11,005 nt of DNA. Source: an uncultured Syntrophobacteraceae bacterium (GTDB lineage Bacteria; Desulfobacterota; Syntrophobacteria; Syntrophobacterales; Syntrophobacteraceae). The notes beneath the pieces were generated by a model. It was not told where the DNA came from. It saw only the letters and a program-made list of their open reading frames with translations, and searched no databases. Shown one piece after another: positions 7,784 to 11,005 of the stretch. The stretch covers positions 1-11,005 of the forward strand of contig CALBZH010000679.1 of assembly GCA_937889795.1 (NCBI GenBank), given 5' to 3'. How positions within the stretch are numbered: position 1 is the first letter of the stretch; the number at the start of each line of letters is the position of its first letter. The position numbers and the translations under genes are program-made.

Positions 7784-7789
7784 CTCCTC
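7784..7789 (-). promoter_or_regulatory. Ribosome binding site of the dCache/multi-PAS kinase
   Basis: GAGGAG on the minus strand, 8 bases before the ATG at 7775. This is a strong site and fixes the start, which also places the first membrane helix near the N terminus as expected. Confidence 0.75.
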
Positions 7790-7833
7790 ATATTTCGATG
7801 GGCCAAGTGTTTAGCAATCGGTGGGCTTCATGA

Positions 7834-7845
7834 GATCGCGCGATC
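7834..7845. repeat. 12-bp perfect palindrome in the mscS-kinase gap
   Basis: GATCGCGCGATC reads the same on both strands and lies 58-70 bp upstream of the kinase start. It could be a dimeric regulator site, or chance in GC-rich DNA; GATC at each end also makes two potential Dam sites. No function is claimed. Confidence 0.4.
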
Positions 7846-7860
7846 GAAGTCCAGCAATGG

Positions 7861-7873
7861 CTTGCCTGGCAAG
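7861..7873. repeat. 13-bp odd palindrome just after the mscS-type gene
   Basis: CTTGCCTGGCAAG is symmetric around its central base and begins just past the channel gene's TGA (7877-7879). It is not followed by a T-run on the minus strand, so it does not look like an intrinsic terminator. It could be an operator half of the 101-bp gap upstream of the kinase. Confidence 0.4.
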
Positions 7874-7876
7874 ACC

Positions 7877-10390
7877 TCATGCTTTCGCTGAGTGTATATG
7901 GACATCCCGCTGGGGAAAGGGGATTTCGATGCCGGCGTCCCGAAAGCTTCCGGCGATCGCCTGGCCGATCTCGCTCACGATGGACAACCGATCCGCCACA
8001 TCGGCGATCCAGACGTGGAGCTCGAAGTCGAGGCTGGATTCTCCGAACCGCGCGAAAAGCGCCAAGGGCTGGGGACTCTTGAGGACCAGAGGATTTGCCA
8101 GAGCGACCTCCTTGAGGATTCCCAGCACCAGGGGAATGTCGGTGCCGTAGGCCGCTCCGACCGGGATTCGGAGCCTGGCCAGCGGGTTGGAAAAGGTCCA
8201 GTTCGTCACCTTTTGCGAAATGAACTGGGAATTGGGGACAATAAGCTCCGCGCGATCGAAGGTCTCGATGACCGTTGAGCGCAGTCCGATCTTGCGAACC
8301 CGCCCCGATTCATTTTCCACCACAACCATGTCGCCGATCTTGATGGGGCGCTCGAAGAGCAGGATCAAGCCGCTGATGAAGTTGTTCACGATGTTCTGGA
8401 GGCCGAAGCCAATCCCGATCCCCAATGCCCCGCCAAAGACAAAGAAGCTCTTGGCGTCGATTCCCACGAAGCTGAGACTGACGAGAAATCCGAGCAGAAT
8501 CAAGAAATAATGAAGCAGCTTCTTGATGGCATCCCCGGCCCCTCGATCCACTTGATTGCGGGGAAAAACCTCCGCCTCGAGAAAGGCTCTGAGAAACCAC
8601 GAGATGGATGCCGCGAGGTACAAGGCGAACAGGGCAAGAAGGATGAGTCCGACGCTGAGGGACAGCCCGGCGACCTCGGCTCGGGACTCAAAAAGGGTTG
8701 CCCATGCCTGGGAGGCAGACGAAAAGATTCCCCAGGCTTGAGTCAGCAGCAAGACGGCGAGTCCCCACGAAGCAGCTTTCAGAAAGACGGTCAACCGCCG
8801 GGCGAGCTCCATCCCGTAGCGACTGACAAATCGCATGCGAGCGAGGGCAGGACGACTCAGGCTCATTTCCAGGGCGAACACGCTCAACCGGTAGGCCAGG
8901 CGAACGCCTATCACGATGAAGACCGTCCAGACCGACGCGTAAAGCACGCGCTCGGCAAGCTTGCCAAAGCCGAGGCATTGGGAAACGAACGACACTGCCG
9001 AGGCGGCTGCACCCAGCAGGAGCGTCCATGAGAAGACATCCCATCCGCCCGATATGCCGCGGGAGTGTCTGCGGGCCCATAGGCCGGTCGTTACCAGGCC
9101 TGCCAGGCTCAGCCCAAGGAAGTACAGCCGATACAGCGGGGTGGAGAAGGCCACCATCTTGAACGCTTCGGAGTAGATGAGCAGGAATGCCAGGATGAAG
9201 AGGGCTCGGCGTCGCTTCCGGTCTTTCTCGTCCGCGGACGCGAGAATGCTGGAGGAAGAAAGGATCAGGGCTTGAGAGATGAGGTTCCAGGAGCCCGCGA
9301 GATCTCCGGAGACAAACCATCTCGATGCATGGGAGATCAGCAGCCCGGCCGCCCATGGGTGCCTGAAAACGAATCGCCACTGCTCGGCTTCTGTTTCCTG
9401 ATCGCGCAAATGCAAAATGCCCCAGGCAGCCAGGAAGGTCACAACGAGGCGCAAGAGGAAGATCCAGAAATAACCGGCAAGAAGGGTCGACTCGGTCCGA
9501 AGCAGCTTCGACCAGTTGTCGCCAATGCTCTGCCACTGGCTCGAGTTGAGCTGTGTGAGAAACTCGCGGCTAAAGATGATCGGCTCAACCTGCTTGAAGG
9601 TCTCGCTGCGCAGTTTGGCGAGCGCCGCCTCGATCGGATTGCCCAAGGTCAGGGTGGTCTCGATCAGCTTGCGAGCCCGCTCCTGGAGGGCCAGCAGCTC
9701 GCCCGATGCGCGTGAAAGCTCCTGCAGGGCTTCCTTAATGGATCCAGACACCTTTTTGAACGTGTCTTGAGGCAGTTCGGCCTGCGATCCCTCCAGATGC
9801 TTCTTCCACGCCAGCCAGTACTCCTGCTTCTCCTCCCAGTCCTTGCGAAGGGTTTCCAAATCGTGGAGACGGGTCGAGATCTGAAGCAGGAGTCCTTCAC
9901 ACTCCTTGCGCTCCACTTGCAGGATGACCCTGTAATCCGTCAACCGGCTGAAATCCCAAGTGCCCGGCTCTCCCATCTTACGAATCTGGCTGGCCAGCTT
10001 TTCCAGTTGGCCCTCCGCCTGCGAAAGCTTGTTCTCGACAATGGTGGTGTCGCGGAGGGATTGGATCCGGTCCCTTGCGGCCATCTCTTCGCGGGCCAGC
10101 TCCGAGGATTTCGGAATAACCTCAGCCAGCCCCGGGTATTGTCGTCCCGTGCCGGGGGGCTCCTCCTTCCTTTCTCCCCCCGCCCCGGATTCCGGACTCA
10201 TCCCAGATAGGATGGAGACCGGACTCAAGGCGGATCCCTTGTTCGGAGCCTGCGCGAAGACAGCCTGGGGACTGGCAAGGAGGAAGAGCGAAAGCCACAG
10301 CGAGAAGCCTGAAAGCAATACGGCCCTTGATTTGATCAAACAGACGCCCATTGAGTCTCCGAAAGGGTGGCCGCGCGGAGCCTGGAGCAT
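7877..10390 (-). CDS. MscS-family mechanosensitive ion channel, large multi-helix type
   Basis: Predicted tension-gated inner-membrane channel that releases solutes on osmotic downshift, 837 residues with this start. A signal peptide ends near AVFA-QAP (about residue 46). A Pro/Gly-rich stretch follows, then a charged, helical, coiled-coil-like periplasmic region at about 96-246, and about 11 hydrophobic helices from about 303 to 681. The MscS core is at about 621-834: pore helix FVFGGALGIGIGFGLQNIVNN, then the FERPIKIGDMV beta domain, NSQFISQKVTNW, and a C-terminal IEIPFPQRDVHI. This layout resembles the MscK/MscM-type channels, but it is shorter than the E. coli members. The ATG at 10390 has AGGGAAGAG six bases upstream. 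A GTG at 10417 is possible but has no ribosome binding site. An ATG at 10351 (GGAG five bases upstream) would give a more compact signal peptide and is a real alternative. The gene lies just downstream of the hydrolase and 101 bp upstream of the kinase. Confidence 0.92.
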   Translation of the reverse strand: MLQAPRGHPFGDSMGVCLIKSRAVLLSGFSLWLSLFLLASPQAVFAQAPNKGSALSPVSILSGMSPESGAGGERKEEPPGTGRQYPGLAEVIPKSSELAREEMAARDRIQSLRDTTIVENKLSQAEGQLEKLASQIRKMGEPGTWDFSRLTDYRVILQVERKECEGLLLQISTRLHDLETLRKDWEEKQEYWLAWKKHLEGSQAELPQDTFKKVSGSIKEALQELSRASGELLALQERARKLIETTLTLGNPIEAALAKLRSETFKQVEPIIFSREFLTQLNSSQWQSIGDNWSKLLRTESTLLAGYFWIFLLRLVVTFLAAWGILHLRDQETEAEQWRFVFRHPWAAGLLISHASRWFVSGDLAGSWNLISQALILSSSSILASADEKDRKRRRALFILAFLLIYSEAFKMVAFSTPLYRLYFLGLSLAGLVTTGLWARRHSRGISGGWDVFSWTLLLGAAASAVSFVSQCLGFGKLAERVLYASVWTVFIVIGVRLAYRLSVFALEMSLSRPALARMRFVSRYGMELARRLTVFLKAASWGLAVLLLTQAWGIFSSASQAWATLFESRAEVAGLSLSVGLILLALFALYLAASISWFLRAFLEAEVFPRNQVDRGAGDAIKKLLHYFLILLGFLVSLSFVGIDAKSFFVFGGALGIGIGFGLQNIVNNFISGLILLFERPIKIGDMVVVENESGRVRKIGLRSTVIETFDRAELIVPNSQFISQKVTNWTFSNPLARLRIPVGAAYGTDIPLVLGILKEVALANPLVLKSPQPLALFARFGESSLDFELHVWIADVADRLSIVSEIGQAIAGSFRDAGIEIPFPQRDVHIHSAKA

Positions 10391-10396
10391 AGACGA

Positions 10397-10405
10397 CTCT
10401 TCCCT
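10397..10405 (-). promoter_or_regulatory. Ribosome binding site of the MscS-type channel
   Basis: AGGGAAGAG on the minus strand, six bases before the ATG at 10390. It overlaps the TAG stop (10404-10406) of the upstream hydrolase, so the two genes are tightly packed and probably co-transcribed. Confidence 0.5.
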
Positions 10406-11005
10406 AGCGAGTGTCACGGTGGCTGGTATTGTTAGAGGCGGCAGTCATTGACTTCTGAATATTCATAACAGGTATTTTAATAGTGTCAAATATGACACGT
10501 GCGATTATTTCATTGCCTCGATCACCAAAATGATACGAGTCCAGAAAAATTTCATCATCCTCGCCATATTTATCAAATACTTCAGACAAATCTAAGAAAT
10601 GCAAATTATCAACACTTACTCGTGGAAGGGTTTCGCGTATCAATCCATAACAGTTGTTGAAATATTTAGCAATATCAAGTGATTGTGCTTTTGATCGGGA
10701 TAGGATCTTATCTTCTCGCGCTGAGAGCGGTTTTTTTGAAACGGATAGAGTGGGCTGAAGCATGAAATAGTAGGGAACGGTTTTCCTGGAAAGGATGTAA
10801 GCGCTCAGCTCCACGTTTTTTCGAAGCCGCTCGGCAACGTGCTTGGCATCGACGAAACCTTGGCTTTTCTGAACAATATCATGCGACAGGGGATGGCCAC
10901 TCAGGTCGTATGACACCTGAACAAGCTCCCGGTAATGAGCGTCCACGTATGTGCGGAACCACATGACGTTTGCCCCTCGTGCTCCCCAGTGGACATCGTT
11001 GTTTC
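10404..11005 (-). CDS. SGNH/GDSL-type hydrolase, C-terminal part (5' end outside window)
   Basis: The reading frame is open through the right window edge, so the N terminus is missing. An ATG at 10964 is probably internal, because the preceding codons (NNDVHWGARGANV) continue the protein naturally. The visible ~200 residues end in LDSYHFGDRGNEIIA, which fits the block V D-x-x-H motif (codons for Asp and His at about 10541 and 10532) of SGNH esterases. The NND at the edge could be the block III Asn. The catalytic Ser and Gly blocks would lie outside. Such hydrolases often act on acyl groups of envelope lipids or polysaccharides, but the substrate cannot be read here. Base composition changes inside the gene: 10801-10860 is about 58% GC, 10561-10620 about 28%. 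The stop (TAG) lies 13 bp before the preferred start of the channel gene. The family call is moderate; it rests on short motifs. Confidence 0.7.
   Translation of the reverse strand, partial: NNDVHWGARGANVMWFRTYVDAHYRELVQVSYDLSGHPLSHDIVQKSQGFVDAKHVAERLRKNVELSAYILSRKTVPYYFMLQPTLSVSKKPLSAREDKILSRSKAQSLDIAKYFNNCYGLIRETLPRVSVDNLHFLDLSEVFDKYGEDDEIFLDSYHFGDRGNEIIARVIFDTIKIPVMNIQKSMTAASNNTSHRDTR

Noticed and set aside
8688..9536. Minus-strand open frame of 282 codons in another frame of the channel gene
   Set aside because: It overlaps the channel's membrane helices in a different frame and shows no motif of its own.

Overview
The window looks like a signal-transduction and envelope region from a Gram-negative bacterium. 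The best guess is a deltaproteobacterium (Desulfobacterota), because of the multi-PAS kinases with GGIAHDFNNIL-type H-boxes, a Cys-motif PAS domain of a kind I recall from that group, and a moderately high GC content (about 60% in hand-counted coding blocks). The taxonomic call is an inference from protein style, not a search result. All supported genes lie on the minus strand, so the order of expression runs from right to left.

Right edge (10404-11005): the C-terminal part of an SGNH/GDSL-type hydrolase, cut by the window end. Immediately downstream (7877-10390) is a large MscS-family mechanosensitive channel with a signal peptide, a periplasmic helical region and about 11 membrane helices. 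After a 101-bp gap that holds two short palindromes comes a 1604-residue membrane sensor kinase (2961-7775). It has a dCache-like periplasmic sensor, HAMP, six PAS/PAC modules, GAF, and a HisKA_3/HATPase_c core. Its stop overlaps the start of a NarL/FixJ-type response regulator (2299-2964) as ATGA, so this is a convincing cognate, translationally coupled two-component pair. After a further 236 bp comes a second, different sensor kinase (116-2062): membrane helices, three PAS domains, and HisKA plus the start of HATPase_c.

Left edge (1-225): the second kinase is broken here by a local rearrangement. A 67-bp piece of its own ATPase-domain coding sequence is present twice in direct orientation, with an inverted copy of the same region between them. 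The added 117 bp is exactly 39 codons, so the original frame resumes afterwards, but the inverted part contributes one in-frame TGA between the N box and the G1 box. The lost part (GDTGHGMD, the G1 box) is still readable at positions 1-40. This is either a real template-switch mutation that makes a pseudogene or an amplification/assembly artefact. It is the most unusual feature of the window.

A second layer of structure is compositional. The N-terminal sensor regions of both kinases and the C-terminal part of the hydrolase are AT-rich (28-42% GC in several 60-base blocks), whereas the catalytic and PAS regions are near 60%. I see no RNA genes, CRISPR arrays, transposases or phage genes, and no convincing case for a wholly new biological system.
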